Source: Burhinus oedicnemus
Lineage: Eukaryota; Chordata; Aves; Charadriiformes; Burhinidae
Assembly (NCBI GenBank): GCA_008921705.1
Contig: VFFE01006620.1
Span: 524,987 to 588,986, forward strand
Length of the DNA: 64,000 nt
Direction of reading: 5' to 3'
The notes under the pieces are model-generated. The model was not told the DNA's origin and ran no database searches. It saw only the letters and a list, made by a program, of their open reading frames with translations. The position numbers and the translations under genes are program-made. Below, piece by piece: positions 1-13,054 of the stretch. Position 1 is the stretch's first letter. Each line of letters opens with the position of its first letter.

Positions 1-2419
1 TTTTAAAAATACAGAATTGCTGTGGCCTCAAAACAGTTTCCCTCACTTGCCATATCTAATTTCTCTTCTCACCATTTCTTCTCTTCAACGTTCAGGATCT
101 TTCTTAAGGGTTTAAGAATGGGAGCACTCAGCCTTTACCGGGCTTGTTGAAGATGGGTGTTTTGTTACAATCCAGTCGGTAGGATAAAATGAAAGGATAG
201 TATCATTCAGGCAAAAGATAGAACAAACAATATAGGCCAAAACACAACAGCAGCTATCTGCGATGGCTGTGACTTCAGCCATCTGACAAAGCTTTAGCTG
301 AAAAGCTCATAGTCATATCTTACTTTATATGGGGTTCATATATAGCCATCACTTATGGCTGGCAGTCAAAGCATCTATAAAACACAAACGTGGCCACCTC
401 AGAACCAGTAATTCAGTGGATCACTTCCTATACAGCCACAGACTTCTCTTTTCCTGTTATGCCCCTATCCCAGCTTTCCTCCTCTGTGCTATCAAAGAGA
501 TTTAGTCACATTATTGCTCAGATTTTGGGTCTGTAAAGAAGTATCCACAAAAGTGGTGATCTGTAGGGTTTTTATTGTCTATGCTTCTGGCAGGATTCTG
601 TCACTTACAGAATTGTTATCTGAATAAATTCCACAGGTCCGTTTAAGGCCAGGTTCTGTCCCTAGCTGTCTGAATTGACATGCTACTGCCGTCACCTTTT
701 TTTTCATCACTAAGAGTCAAAGAGCTGTCTTTTCTGTATTGCACTTGGCTGACCATGTTGTCAGAACCTATTAAATGTTAATAGTTAACAATAAGTGCAA
801 AAGCTAAGCTCTGTTTGCAGATTAACTCCATTCAGCTTAAGTGTAATGAATTTCCACTTAAGGATGTAGTTGTGGCTTGTATTGAAGGGGATATTTACTA
901 GAGCAACACATGAGGAAGATGAAGTCATCTTGCAAATAACACTGTTCACGATTCATAGCACTTTGGTGCTAGATAATTTTATGAAATAGTTGTTTAAAAC
1001 AATAATACAGCTGGCATCGCAAAGAGCAGCAGACCACATTAAACCTCAGCTACAATCTAATACGAGAGTGAATCAGAAAAGTTTGCACAATGTGAGCTTT
1101 TTTTCTGAAATTTCTAGTCATCTGCCTCCCTGGCTCATTACAGCATCCAAAAATTGCTTAAAGAAGCAATGACATAAAAATTCAGTAGTATTTTAAAGCT
1201 ATAGAAATTTTCTCTGACAAATGGAAGACACTTTTTTAAATTTATTGGCAAATTAAGAAGTAAAATTTGCATCCCACTGTGGAACACTAAATATTATTAG
1301 ACACTTGGAGAGAAAGAGGAGATGAAAATAATATGGATATAATAATATGTGTCCTTTAGTGCTTAAGAAGTCCAGTATGTAACATTTAAGCAGTAAAAAA
1401 AAAATCATGTGATAGAGTCCGTACTGAGCGTAAGAAGTGGTGTCTTCAGTGCTTGTAAGCTTCTGGATGTTGTAAACCTCGTTCTCATGGAACTTAGAAA
1501 ATTTGTAAGTCCACAGCTTACAAATTAGTTATCATTGTCTGGCTGACCAGAGTGCCTTACAAGCCCTGTTGGACAATAGCCCTGCTGGGACTAGGCACTC
1601 TTCAAATGCTGAGCATGAAAAGACCAGAGGCCTTTATCAAGACAGCACACATGTCTATAACTAGAACTGGCCAAAAAATGTTGTCAAACCTTTTTTTGGC
1701 AGCCTGACTGAAGAAGAAGTAGCCTTTATTTTTCAAAATTAAGTGCATCCATGGCATCTTGAATCTAGACAAACCCCCTCAATTTACCTGTTCCTTCACA
1801 TAACATCAAAGCTTGGGGGTTTCTTTTTCTAGTTATGTTTCATTTCATGAGATTTTTAAGGTCTCTTGGTGTAGATTGTACATTATTTCACATTGATGTC
1901 TTACAGGTATCCAGTCAATGCTAGATATCTAGGCACCCCTTGTGGCTAAAGAAGCACCACCTCCAGGAATGTATTCATTCATCCCAGGAAAATGGGGTGA
2001 ACTACCTTTTTAGGTATCCTCTCCATCAGCTGCAGAACAAGTCTTGGCAACCAGTGTGCCCTAAATGCCATACCTATATGTCTGAAGTTATGTAAGACTA
2101 ACTCAGCTCTTAATGTGATTCTACTGATCATTTTCAGAAACAAACACTTGGTATTAACCACATAAAACATTTTACTGTTTCTTACTTCACAGTTTTCAGA
2201 GTTTTTGTTTGGTTGAATTAACATTTCACTGAGCTTCTAAAACAAAATTTTGAACTGTGAACTGACTGTGAGGGACAGAAATTATGTTTTCTTGTCAGCA
2301 GCAGGCATAAAAAATAGGCAGAAGATAGGTCGTGGTGACCCTGAAGGTCTGGGTGACTTGATGAAGGTAAATGATGCAAGCTACAAAAAAACTACAGCAA
2401 AAGCAAGCATTAAGCTACT
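1..2419. other. non-coding AT-rich stretch, nothing recognised
   Basis: I see no gene, mobile element or RNA here. ATG-initiated frames are at most about 80 codons and have no domain signature or codon-like regularity. The only structures noted are short homopolymer runs. It reads as ordinary unique intergenic or intronic vertebrate DNA. Confidence 0.6.
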
Positions 2420-2512
2420 TTCTCCTAAATCATGGTGTCTTCTCCTAAATCCTAGCGTCTCTTCCACAATCTTTCTTTCTCCTAAGAAGTGTTTTCTCCT
2501 AAGAAGTAAATA
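2420..2512. repeat. degenerate minisatellite of TTCTCCTAA-type units
   Basis: Four exact copies of the 9-mer TTCTCCTAA start at 2420, 2440, 2487 and 2504. Two are followed by ATC and two by GAAGT. The spacing is irregular (20, 47 and 17 bp), as expected for a small decayed tandem array. No function is implied. Confidence 0.6.
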
Positions 2513-3372
2513 AACTCCCTCCCTCCTTCCTTTTGCACTAATTCAACTGTTTAACTGCTCAAGTAATTCAAATTAGGGTTTCTGAACATAGGGAAGTGCA
2601 ATATTATATCCCTGAAGCATTCCATGAACCATAACTCTGTTCTTCCAACCTAGAAGTTATCAATTCCTACTAAAAACTGCCTAATATAACCCAGATGCAT
2701 TCACTAAGTGTCAATGGAGTGAAGATGAAGGTAAGCATTAGTTGCAAAACCTTGACAATGCTTGGATTGTGATGGAAGGTTATTTGGGGTCATGGCTAGC
2801 AGCCCTTCACTGCTACTGAATGAAAAGAAACAGGTGCATGGGTACTTCAAGAGGTTCAGCTTACTGCATTTTGATGTTATGTTGGTGTCCATTTCAGTAA
2901 TGATGCCCAGGGTTATTTTACCAGGGAAATTGTCAGCTGTGAGGCAGCAGGATGTAAAGAGCAAGTAAAGACGGAAACCTGCATGAAAGGGTGTTAAAAT
3001 GGAGTAGGTAAGGAGCTCTTATCTGAGCATGAGCTCAAAGCGTACAGCAAAGGCAGCTCATTGCATTTCTTTCAAACACCAGCTTTGCTTTAGCATGGTG
3101 AAGATGCTGCATACTAGATCCATTCTTTGCGGTCATACGCTCAGCTGTCTGGGCAATACCAAGATTGAGGGAGAGTACATGCAGTTGCAACACCTTAGGA
3201 GATTAACTGCGAACAGCAAAACTGCAGCTATGTACCATCAGTCTTAATTTCCTAGGCTTGGTGGGCTTGAGTTTTGCTGAACTATGTGATTTGAACTGCC
3301 AAACAGACTTCATTGTGCATTTATAAAGGGCTGGGTGTTTTGTCCCTGATCAGTTTGTTCAATTTCTTTCTG
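2513..3372. other. non-coding stretch, nothing recognised
   Basis: No gene or repeat could be supported. Two antiparallel short frames (68 and 86 codons, around 2704-2968) overlap each other and lack any recognisable motif. They are most simply chance frames. Confidence 0.55.
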
Positions 3373-3470
3373 TGTCTCCTTTTTCTTTTTCTTTTTCTTT
3401 TTCTTTTTTTTTCTTCTTCTTCTTCTTCTTTCTTTTTTCCTCTTCCTCTTCCTCTTCCTCTTCCTTTTTC
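3373..3470 (+). repeat. compound polypyrimidine microsatellite, (TTTTTC)n-(TTC)n-(TCTTCC)n
   Basis: About 98 bases are almost purely pyrimidine on the plus strand. Three sub-arrays follow in order: TTTTTC units, TTC units, then TCTTCC units. Such homopurine-homopyrimidine tracts can adopt triplex (H-DNA) structure and vary in length between individuals. The tract ends in TTTTTCATCAG, which resembles a splice acceptor, but no exon could be supported downstream. Confidence 0.9.
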
Positions 3471-6400
3471 ATCAGAAAGGACTACTATTCTTCACAATAG
3501 CTTGGTTTTCATCCGTATGCATATAGATAGGAGGTATTAGGAAAATTCAAGCCTATAGGGAGACTTTAAATCAACCTTAAAGTGCAACAATCCCAAGCTG
3601 TTGCAACACAGCATATGCAGTGCAAGCACAGCTTTCATGGGAGAGAACAGCCAGCAGCCTCCTCGCTAGAGTAAACCTGGTGGATGGAAGGATTACCTAA
3701 AAGTGGTAAGTAGTGTTACCAAAGTCAAACATAGCTAACTCTGACAAGAATATGTCATTATATTAAAGCATTGTGGACACGATATACCCAAACACATATA
3801 GGGGTCTGCTAACCGGTTAAATTCAGGTTACAGCTGCTACCTGTTTTTCAGAGCAATGTACAGTGACTGATAGATAATTGTAAATTTGAATGATTGCATT
3901 TTTTCCAGCTTCCATCTGTCTGACCGTATTATGTAAGGATTGATTCTGATCCTAAACGGGTATTGGACCAATATAATTCTACTGCTGTTAGTTAATATAT
4001 GTCATTTTTTGTGGAACTCAAGAAGCAAATCCAGAATCATGGCTCCAAAACATATGATTTAAATTGATGTGCTCACTTCCTTCTACTTTTACGATATTTC
4101 CATATCAGCACAATTTTACTAAAGTCTGTAGAGCTATACTGTGTTAAGACTTTAATGGCAGAGTGGAGAAACAGTATTAATGAAGAAGCTCATTATGAAA
4201 AATAATCTTTCAGGTTTACAGAATTAGCGTGTTGAAGACAGAAAATTTTCAGATAACAGTCCTTCAAAGGTGGGTGATCAGAATCCAGTTAATTCTTTGA
4301 AGATAGGTAGAATTAATAAATGTAGTGGAAATTCTAGAATTTTAGGGCAGATGAGTGTAAACTTCAGGAGACACACAATAAGTATAAAGATTTTTCTGAT
4401 TTATCTTTAATGAAAAGTGATGAATAGTAACAAATACAATTTCAAATCCTTGGAGAGAAGAAATTGTGATACAGCTGTAAAAATATGAGGCCAGCCCTCT
4501 GTTTAGCCCAGTTATATTTAATTGAAGATGCTTGAATATACATGAGTGTCAAAGGGTCAAAAATAAAGCAGTTACATGAGAGTAGATCATAATTGCCAAG
4601 GTAAAGGGAAAGGAAATTCCTACAGGAAAGGGAACACTAAACCAGCCATAATAAAAGAATCAAATATGACCTAGTCCAAACATGGGTAAGAGAGAGAGCA
4701 ATTTATCACTAGTAATCTAATTATAAACTAAAGTTAAGAACCATGGGTGGTGGAATCAGCAGTCCTGATGAAAGACTGAAGAAATGGATTAACTTAGTAT
4801 TAAGGAATATTTTCTGTCTTTTCAGAGTTAAAATGCAAGGAAATGGAAGTATTTAAAGCTGGTTGGGTTTACAACACTAAAAGTGAGCAGAATGAAAAAA
4901 AATTCTCTTTTCTGCCACTCCACATATTATCTAAGGACCTCATCAACCAGATATATGCAGCCATGAGATACTACTATGTATGAGCATATTTAAGTCATCA
5001 ATGAAATTACCTCTACTACTAAAACCCATATTGAAGATAAATGTAAGACTGGACTGTTGGGTCATAGCTTCACAGAGATTTATGGGTGCATTTAACTTTT
5101 TGTACATGAATAATCCCATTGATTTCTTTGAGACTCCCTACATATGTAAAATGAAGCACAGCTTTAAATCTTTTCTGAATTATATCTTTAGATTATAATC
5201 TTCTCAATCTATGCACCAGTTTGCAAAAGTGACCTGATCCTCATCCACATAAGTCCTTAGTAATTTGACAATGGTTGGAGTAAGGCCTGTATTTCTGTAG
5301 GATTCTTGGCTCACTTTTGGGACCTGAATTAGTGAAGATACATATCGCTGGGACAGCAACACATGAAGTGGATATAGATTATCTGATCAAGCACCTTTAG
5401 AGATCTGGTGTGTGAAACTGATGCTTGAGATATATGGTTGAGAAAGTATAATCCCAACAAAGCAGTAAATGGAAGACCTGTGCCACAAGTATGAAGCAGG
5501 AGGTAGGGAAATGATGGAGGAGAGACAGGAGCAGCTAACCAGTTTGCTTTCACCATGCTAAATGCTTCTTGATTTTCATGCTGACCTGTAGTGAGAGAGG
5601 AGATCCTGTAAAACAGGCAGCTGTTATAAAAATCAAAGTGGTAAGTCTTACGAGTGCATGCCCTATTTGCTTTATTCCTCTATGAAGTTTTATTAGAAAA
5701 GGAGAGAGGGAATGGTGAGAGTCAGTGTTCTGTTCCTCTATGGACCAGTCAGCAGAAGGTAGCAGTCATTATATGTGAAGATGACCCTTCGATTTACACA
5801 TGAAGCACTGAGACAGATCGAGGAGAAAGCCACAGTGAATGTAGATATAATAACTGATCTGAGAACTCCTGTGCTTCAATGTGTGTGTCCATGAAGGAAA
5901 AGAGATGTAGCAGAGGATTAAGAATAGGCCCAGGCATGCTCAACCTTTCTTTAAAAAAGAGGAAGCTCCAAAACTAAATCAAAAGCAGAATCTCAAGGAC
6001 ACTCAAACACTGTATCCCAGAAGGATGCCTACTGAAATTCAAACTTATTTCATCAGGCCCTAGACATCTGGTAAAAAGTCCTGAGCTAGTGGCATTGTCC
6101 TAACACTGTTTGGGGTTTTTTTAGGTAATAAACATCCTGGCTAATTGATATATCGCTTAACAAAGCATTTTTACCTGGAGTGTTAGTTAAACTGAGTAAT
6201 AGACAAGTAAGTCTTGATGTGTTTACGGGTATTTCATTAGCACTTGAATACCCTGTTTCTTCTGATGATAAAGCTGCATTCTGCATCTCCAGGAATGGTG
6301 CCAGATTTGATTCCTATCAAAACCAGAAGTAGAAATTTTGACCACTGTCTGACATATTTGAAGGACTAGCTGACTCTTTTATTTCAAAGCCATTAGCGGT

Positions 6401-6770
6401 TCAAAATCATAGACACTGGATAGTTTAAGTTAAGTCTAAATTATTCTCATCTCAGCCATCATATCAATTCACGAATGACAGTCTTTAGTTAAAGTATGCA
6501 GTGTATATCAGCTCTGCTTTTACAGTGACATCAGTACCTTAAGTGAAGCAAACCTTACAGGGACAGATAATATTTTTATTAGACCAAACAGCAAAGCTGG
6601 AGAAACAAAGCTTAGCACTCAAAAGTTGTCATTACCACATTTCCAACAGACCTCACTGCCACCCAAGCAATTTGACTCTGGTATAATCTTTCTCCAAAGT
6701 TCTTTCTTGCAGAAAATGCTGTACATACAGTCATGTCTTGTATTCAGAAGGTTTTGTCTTAAGTGCTTTT
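3471..6770. other. non-coding AT-rich stretch, nothing recognised
   Basis: No coding exon, RNA gene or transposable element could be recognised. Open frames stay below about 76 codons. The sequence is AT-rich with scattered short A/T runs, typical of gene-poor avian DNA. Confidence 0.55.
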
Positions 6771-6789
6771 AATAAATAAATAAATAAAT
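6771..6789. repeat. (AATA)n microsatellite
   Basis: AATA units repeat through the interval with about five copies. This is a simple tetranucleotide microsatellite with no neighbouring element that would explain it as a retroposon tail. Confidence 0.8.
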
Positions 6790-9700
6790 TACTCAATACT
6801 ACCATTGATTCTCTAACAATCTTATATTGTATCCAAGAAATAAATTTCATTATAAAAAATCTGAAGGTAAAACTTACGTATCCAGTTAGATAAAACTGTT
6901 CTAAACCAAAAAAACCACTCTTTCTCTGGACATTAAGTAGACTAATAGATAACATGCAGTAAGAATGTACTGGTTCTAAATTCTTCTCCATGCAGTCTTG
7001 TGTAACTTGACTGATACGAATGGACTGCATGTTCTACAGTGTGTAAATCGGCGCAGAACTTGGCCCACATTCTCCCAAACGTAGTGGATTGATGACATTG
7101 CTAAAACCTCTTGCAAAGAAAAAAGAATTTCTGAAAGTGAACAGAGAAAAAATGTACCCAATTGAACATTAACTGCATAGTCTTGGATTCCATTCAATAT
7201 TGAAATAACTGGAGTAAAAAAAATAATGGGGAAAACATCATGAATAATTAGCAGGGGGATCTGTCCTGAATTACAATTTGCATACAACAGCCTGTTATTA
7301 AGGGATTAATTTTTTTTATTGGAAAAAATGATAATTGAATAACTAGATTGCTTTTATTTGACCATTTCTGGTTTTTAATACTAGCAGTAAAAAAAACCCC
7401 AAAAAACAGGTTTTCTTTTTTCTGTTTTTAGTGCTAGTAAGGGTTTCCCTTGCCAGCTGTCCACCCAAAAATGGAAAAATGATATTTTTATAATCTCTTG
7501 CTCTTTGCTCCAATGTACAATTTGCCAGAAAAACAGAGCAGGACAGCATGAATAATTTATGTGTTTTAAATTGGTCCTTTAATCAAAGTCACCTCTTTCA
7601 ATACATTATTGTTTACAGGAGAAATACAAAACCACATTGCATAAGATGTAGTTTTCATCTGCACTACTAAACAAAACAGCCCCAAACTATTGTCCCAGAC
7701 TTGGCTCACAGGCAGGTGCCACGGCCTGGCCATGTGCCCATATGCCTAAACTTTCTTCCTCCCTGAAACAGGATGGCTGCATCTGAATTGCCTATTGGAT
7801 GCAGTTTTTGGGCTATGACCTTCCCTGAACCGCACTAGGGATAGCTGGCCTGGGCCAAAAACATGCTCAGGAGTACGCTGACCATTAAACACTCACTGTA
7901 GAGGTCCGTGATCTAGTGTTTGAGTCTGTTTACTTACACAAATGTATAAATATATATGTTGTAAATCAGGGTGCATGCATTTTTGGCACATAAAAATGCA
8001 TAAACCAAAATGCTCCTTTTAAAAATGTATCCTCAAGATTCAGACGTTGTACTATTTATTACAATACAGAAGGAATTCTTTTTTAATAGAAAAAAGCTGA
8101 CGACTTAAGTTGATGGTCATAATGTACTATTAAACACTGTGTTCAAACAAAAGTGCTGATGAATGACGAAGTAATGAAGTGCTTTCTCATAAGAAACAAC
8201 TGGGCTAAAAGCAAACATTTCAGACAGATTAAACTGTGGTCCATCCTAAGGCTCCTGCTCTGGCACAGCCATAGCGCTTTAAAAAGAACAGCTGAAGATT
8301 TTCCCTGTCAACATCTTTATGTCACAGCGAGTAAATTCACTCACAGTTCATAGAGCATGTTTTGCACGTAGCAGGACACATCCACAGAGCAGCTTTGGTG
8401 TGGAAGAGCAGCCAGATGGAGGTTTGAGGTGCTCTAACGCTGCTGGCTGTGAGGGTCTTAATGCAGCAGGTGGGACATGAGGCAATTTCTTACAGCAAAA
8501 TCCATTGTCAGCTCAGACATGATGACCCATCCTGAAAGAAGTATGGTCTCGAGACCAGGTGATGCCTCTTCCAAAGTGTTACTGAAGAGGTGAGTAGCAG
8601 CCTGGAAAAAAAGTCTCAAGGCAAAGCTGGTTCCACATGATGTCTGGCATTTAGAATCAGCTAGGGTAACACCTCCTGCCTGAGGTGTCACCTTTGACAT
8701 CCCATTTAACATGTCTACTGACTCCCATTCAGAAAGCTGCTTTGGAAGGACTCTTATTTCTCCCTCTATGTTAGCTACAGAAGGTGCAAGCTTTCAACTT
8801 CCATCCAGCTTCATCTCACCAAAGATAAGAGAGATGGATAATGGAACAAAAAATTACTGTACGTTTCACACCATAAAAGTCAGGCTACAACTAATTTGAC
8901 AGAAACTTTCGCAAGCCCATTACAAACAGTATGATCAGTTTTACAGGGGAGTTTAGAATCCACATATAATGAAGCTATATAGATCTGTACGTAATCAGAT
9001 TCTTAAAGGTTGCAGTTGGAGAACTATGAATGTGCAGTGGGAGTGGCAATACATGAGTATATTTTTCCAAGGGAAAAGGATGGGAACTATTCTAAGTAAA
9101 CTGTTGAGAAATGTTCATGCAGAAATACTAATGTTTGCAGATCAATTTCATGTGGAAAGTGGACTGTTACAGTTTTAAGCCTCACTGATGCAAGGAGGTG
9201 TCAACTGAGGAACTAAGGGGGTTGCTAGCAGCTATGAAGTAATGTAAAACGAGGGATACAGCTGGTTTTCCTCCTTCCTCCATCGAGGCAGAACACCCCC
9301 CACCCCACATTTTTCCACATCTGTGCTGCCTCCACAACTCTCCTCTTTTTTATTTGTTCTCCCTTGGGATAGCAGCAAGGAAGCAAGTGAAATGGGCATA
9401 GAGCTAAAATGGTCCATGGAGGAAGAGGTGACATGGATGAGCAATCTGACAGGAATCACAGCATTTTCCCTGTACATATGGAAGGTATGTACGTACTTAC
9501 AAACATAAGGCTTTTAGTTCTCTTCTGTACAGTACCGGATGCAAGGAAAGGAACCAACTACCTCTGGACATTTGAGAGCTGGGTGCCTTGAAAGAAGAGG
9601 ACAGGAGGAGGTAGAGTATGTGTATTCTTACTAGTCATGTTGCCTGTGCATACGAATTTCAGTCAAAAAAAAAAAAAAAAAAGAAAAGAAAGGATTTGGA

Positions 9701-10421
9701 TTTCTTGCCAAGGGGGAGGGGAACAAGAAATCTTGGGAGCTTTCAGTCCACAAGGATTAGCTGGTAACTATTTTATGGTCTGTCAGTTTATCAGAACAGG
9801 AGTGTATTTCCACAGCAGAGACAGAAGAGAGCAAGTTAATACTTGTAATAGATCAGCTGTTGTGAGAAATCAGTTATTTTTGTTTTAGGTATTACTCTAA
9901 GTAAAATAATTTTTCATGTTGTAAGTATTTGGTGCTACTGTGATTTAAATGCTAATTAAGTTATATTTATTAACAGAATATAGCACCCTGGGTTTATTAT
10001 GGAGTCCCATATGTTATATTTAGATGATCAAATAATATGTAAATTACTTACTTTGAAAGGGCAGTTTTTTGGAATTGTTCCCCAAGGTAACATTGCAAAT
10101 CATGATGTTCATTTTGTTTCTGACATGTGGGTAAATGAAAGAGCTTCACTTTCATTATAATAACTTTGATTTTTGCAGTCAAATTTCCTAACACCTATTC
10201 TCTTTGACTTGTGTGAACTTGCCTGAACTGATTTCCATATAATAACCTTAGTAACGTAAAAACATTCATAATTGTTTAGCAGGCTGAACCTAATAAATTC
10301 AACAAGCAGACAACTTAAATAGAATACTTGGCAATTCACTAATTACTTACAGTTGAGGTATCATGATAGAAATTACTATTATTTTCAAACAGAGCACCTC
10401 AAAAAGGCTTGAGGAGCTTTA
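6790..10421. other. non-coding stretch with only simple sequence features
   Basis: The longest frame is 103 codons on the minus strand (6976-7287) and has no recognisable domain. A 14-bp perfect palindrome (TGGTCTCGAGACCA, 8544-8557) and an 18-base A-run (9665-9682) are present. Both are within chance expectation for a window of this size. No mobile element was recognised. Confidence 0.5.
9665..9682. repeat. poly(A) run
   Basis: An uninterrupted run of 18 A residues is followed by A-rich sequence (AAGAAAAGAAAGG). It could be a decayed retroposon tail, but no SINE or LINE body was recognised upstream, so it is recorded only as low-complexity sequence. Confidence 0.8.
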
Positions 10422-10437
10422 GCGCGCGCACACACAG
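10422..10437. repeat. alternating GCGCGC/CACACA tract
   Basis: The sequence GCGCGCGCACACACAG is alternating purine-pyrimidine throughout and sits in otherwise AT-rich DNA. Such tracts favour left-handed Z-DNA. It is short and may be a young CA microsatellite with a CpG-rich edge. Confidence 0.7.
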
Positions 10438-10589
10438 ACTATACTTTGCTCATCACTGAGGCAAAGGAACAGCAATCCGCCCTTTTTCTGTGGTTTGGAA
10501 GTAAGAGAGGCAGGTGTATACAGCAGGAATCATCTCCCCGGCATGTCATGGGAAGGCAGGTGATGTAGCAGTGGGAAGCGTTTACCTTC

Positions 10590-10930
10590 TCCAGCTCAAT
10601 AAAGGAGGATGGGGCAGCCTGTGCTGTCTGCACAACGTGAAGGTCTTAAGCCTGTCTCTCTGAAATCAGTGAGGGAGGGGAAGGCTTTTGTTTCCTGTCT
10701 AATGTACAGAAGCGAGGGAGGTCGGATTCTCCCACTTCCTAGCCTGCCAACGAGCCAAAAATTAGAGCCCCTCAGGAAGGCTGGTTTGACACGTCGAGCT
10801 GTTAGCAGAGGCTTGCAAGGCAGCCCATCTGCTGCCACTGTCATGCTGGTGCTGTTATACGGAAGAGCTGCCAGAGAAGACACCTTGCTTCTGGGTTGTT
10901 TGTTGAGACCTTGGGAATAAGAAGCATGGT
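10590..10930. other. GC-richer patch with several CpGs, unassigned
   Basis: By eye this patch is richer in G+C than its flanks and holds about seven CpG dinucleotides. Overlapping open frames run on both strands: 103 codons plus (10609-10920), 95 codons minus (10596-10883), and another minus frame starting at 11167. None shows a recognisable domain, and open frames on both strands are what a stop-poor GC-rich patch would give by chance. It could be an old mobile-element relic, a conserved non-coding element or an unannotated exon. I cannot distinguish these. Confidence 0.3.
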
Positions 10931-13054
10931 GTGTTCAGAGGGGCCAGAGTAGACTGTGGGAATGGGAAACCTGATGGATTTGGGGGCAGGGAGAATGTGA
11001 AGCTGCTGGATTTTCTGGGAAAGTGTGCATGAAATCAATGGGCTGTTGTGGGGGGAAGAAGGAAGAATTTGTAATTCATGTATTTGTTCTCTGATAGGGA
11101 AATATAATACTGGTGGATTTGCTTTTGAGAGAAAAAAAATACTATTTGAGAAGAAGGTTACTTGCATGACGAGAAAATGATTGAGGGAACCCCGTTTTAA
11201 AAGAACTGGATGCCTAAGCCTGAATTAATGAACTAGGAACTGCTGTTGAAACAATGCAAGGAATTTCCGAAGGAAAGACAGAGGGGACGTTGGAAAAGCA
11301 AGAAGGTAGGAAAAATTACCAATTTAATGATCAAGTTCAAAACAGATTAGAGATACTTTTGCTAGTTTATTTCCTCTCTCTCTCTTTTTAAAAATCCTTT
11401 TCCTCAGAAATAAATGTTTAAGTGGAAATATATGTAGTTATAAGCCTGTCAGTTCTTTGGTTTGGAAGGGAGGAGAGGAGGAATAGATTTTGTTTACTTT
11501 TTAAAAAAGGAAATGCATCAGAACAGAAAATTGACAAGTAGGCTATTGCTCCACTTTTCAGATACAGGAAAATAGAAAACATCTAGGCTGAGATCTCATA
11601 AATTTTCATAGTGTTTTCCACAGTTTTTACGGAGTTTGCTTTTGACACCTGAGAGTTCCCAATAGCTCTAAAGGAAGAGGGGAAAGTAACAGAAACGGGT
11701 AAATTATTTAAAATGGAAAACCTAAAGGCTTTGTCCAGCTCAAATTGTAATGTGTCTGTTCTTCTGCACTATTATCACTGGTATTTAAATGATAGTGTCA
11801 TTATAATGTCTTTGCTGTTGCTGCAGAGCGAATTAGGAGAGAGGATTTCACTGATGCCAGCTACAATTAAGCATGAAATTTCAGTTTTCATTTTACCCCT
11901 TATCTCAGTGTTTGTATGAGTTTTACCCAAACCCTCTCTGGCCAACGGGAGCCTTTTCCTTGGTTTTGTCTCACACCCAGATCCTCAAAAAGTTTCTTTT
12001 GTAGCAAGACCTTCTTTTTGGTCCCATTTATTTCTAGAAAGCCTGAACAAAGCAGTTTGTATTTTGTAAGAAGACACGTGATAGTGCATAGACAGCAGCA
12101 GGCTTTCTAGCTCGATTTCCTATGGAAATAAGATTGATGCTGACAACCAGTTTTGATGTCTGTTATTGTCCACTCCATTCATAATCTTGAAACCCTTTTC
12201 TAATTTCAGCTAGATATGACAGGTAACTTCAGTTTTCAGAGGCACTAAATTGCAAATTTCAATAAATTGATGGTTGGGACAGAAGAAGATCCAAAGCAGT
12301 CTTTACTGAGAGAAAACCTGGAGCAGAAGCTCAAATACAGTATCAGAAACCAGAGTGGCAATGGCAATGTTAGTGCTCTAGTCATGAAAGAAGCTTTGGC
12401 TAGAATTTGTTATTCAGAGAAGAGCTCAACCACAAAACCTGGAGCTCCAGAGAATCAGGTTTCAGACATTCTGCTGATCTTGGAACAATTCGTGTTCCTA
12501 GGCAAGAAGTTGACTTCTGACTGAAGTATTTCTTTGTAGATAAAGACTTTTCCTCATTTTCTCATTTGAAAAGAACACTGCTACTCTAAAAATTTAACAG
12601 AAAGTGAAGAAATGCAGCTCTTTTCCTGAATTTTTTAGACAAGACTGGAAGTCCCACACATCCATTCACCTTTCTCTGAAGTCCATTTATTCATTCATTT
12701 GCTTAATGATCACATACTTTTTTCTTTTTATTTACAAATGATAAATAAGAACTTATTGATTACTTTTATTAAGTCAAAATTCAAATATTGCCAGAATGAA
12801 GTAATTTGTACCAGAGGTCACTTTACTGTCACCATTTATAATAAGAGATTAGAGCTGTGTTAATGATAACTGTGGAGTAGTGAAACTGCATCTAATTTTA
12901 TATGGCAACATTTTTTTCCCTGTCTTTCCATCATTATAAACCTACGTACAATTTCTCTTTTGGATTGGAGCATCTCATCTTTTGAACTCAGAAATTGCTT
13001 TCTTTTTAATTCAAAAGTTCAAAGAAATGCCCCAGTGAGAAGAAAAACCTCAGG
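10931..13054. other. non-coding stretch, nothing recognised
   Basis: No supported gene or repeat. An 85-codon frame at 12267-12524 has a fairly protein-like composition, but no family was recognised and no splice or promoter context supports it. Confidence 0.5.

Noticed and set aside
3313..3540. 75-codon frame with Phe/Leu, Ser and Pro/Leu runs, resembling a membrane peptide
   Set aside because: The hydrophobic runs come directly from the polypyrimidine microsatellite.
8544..8557. 14-bp perfect palindrome TGGTCTCGAGACCA
   Set aside because: A few such palindromes are expected by chance in 64 kb, and nothing around it suggests an operator or transposon end.
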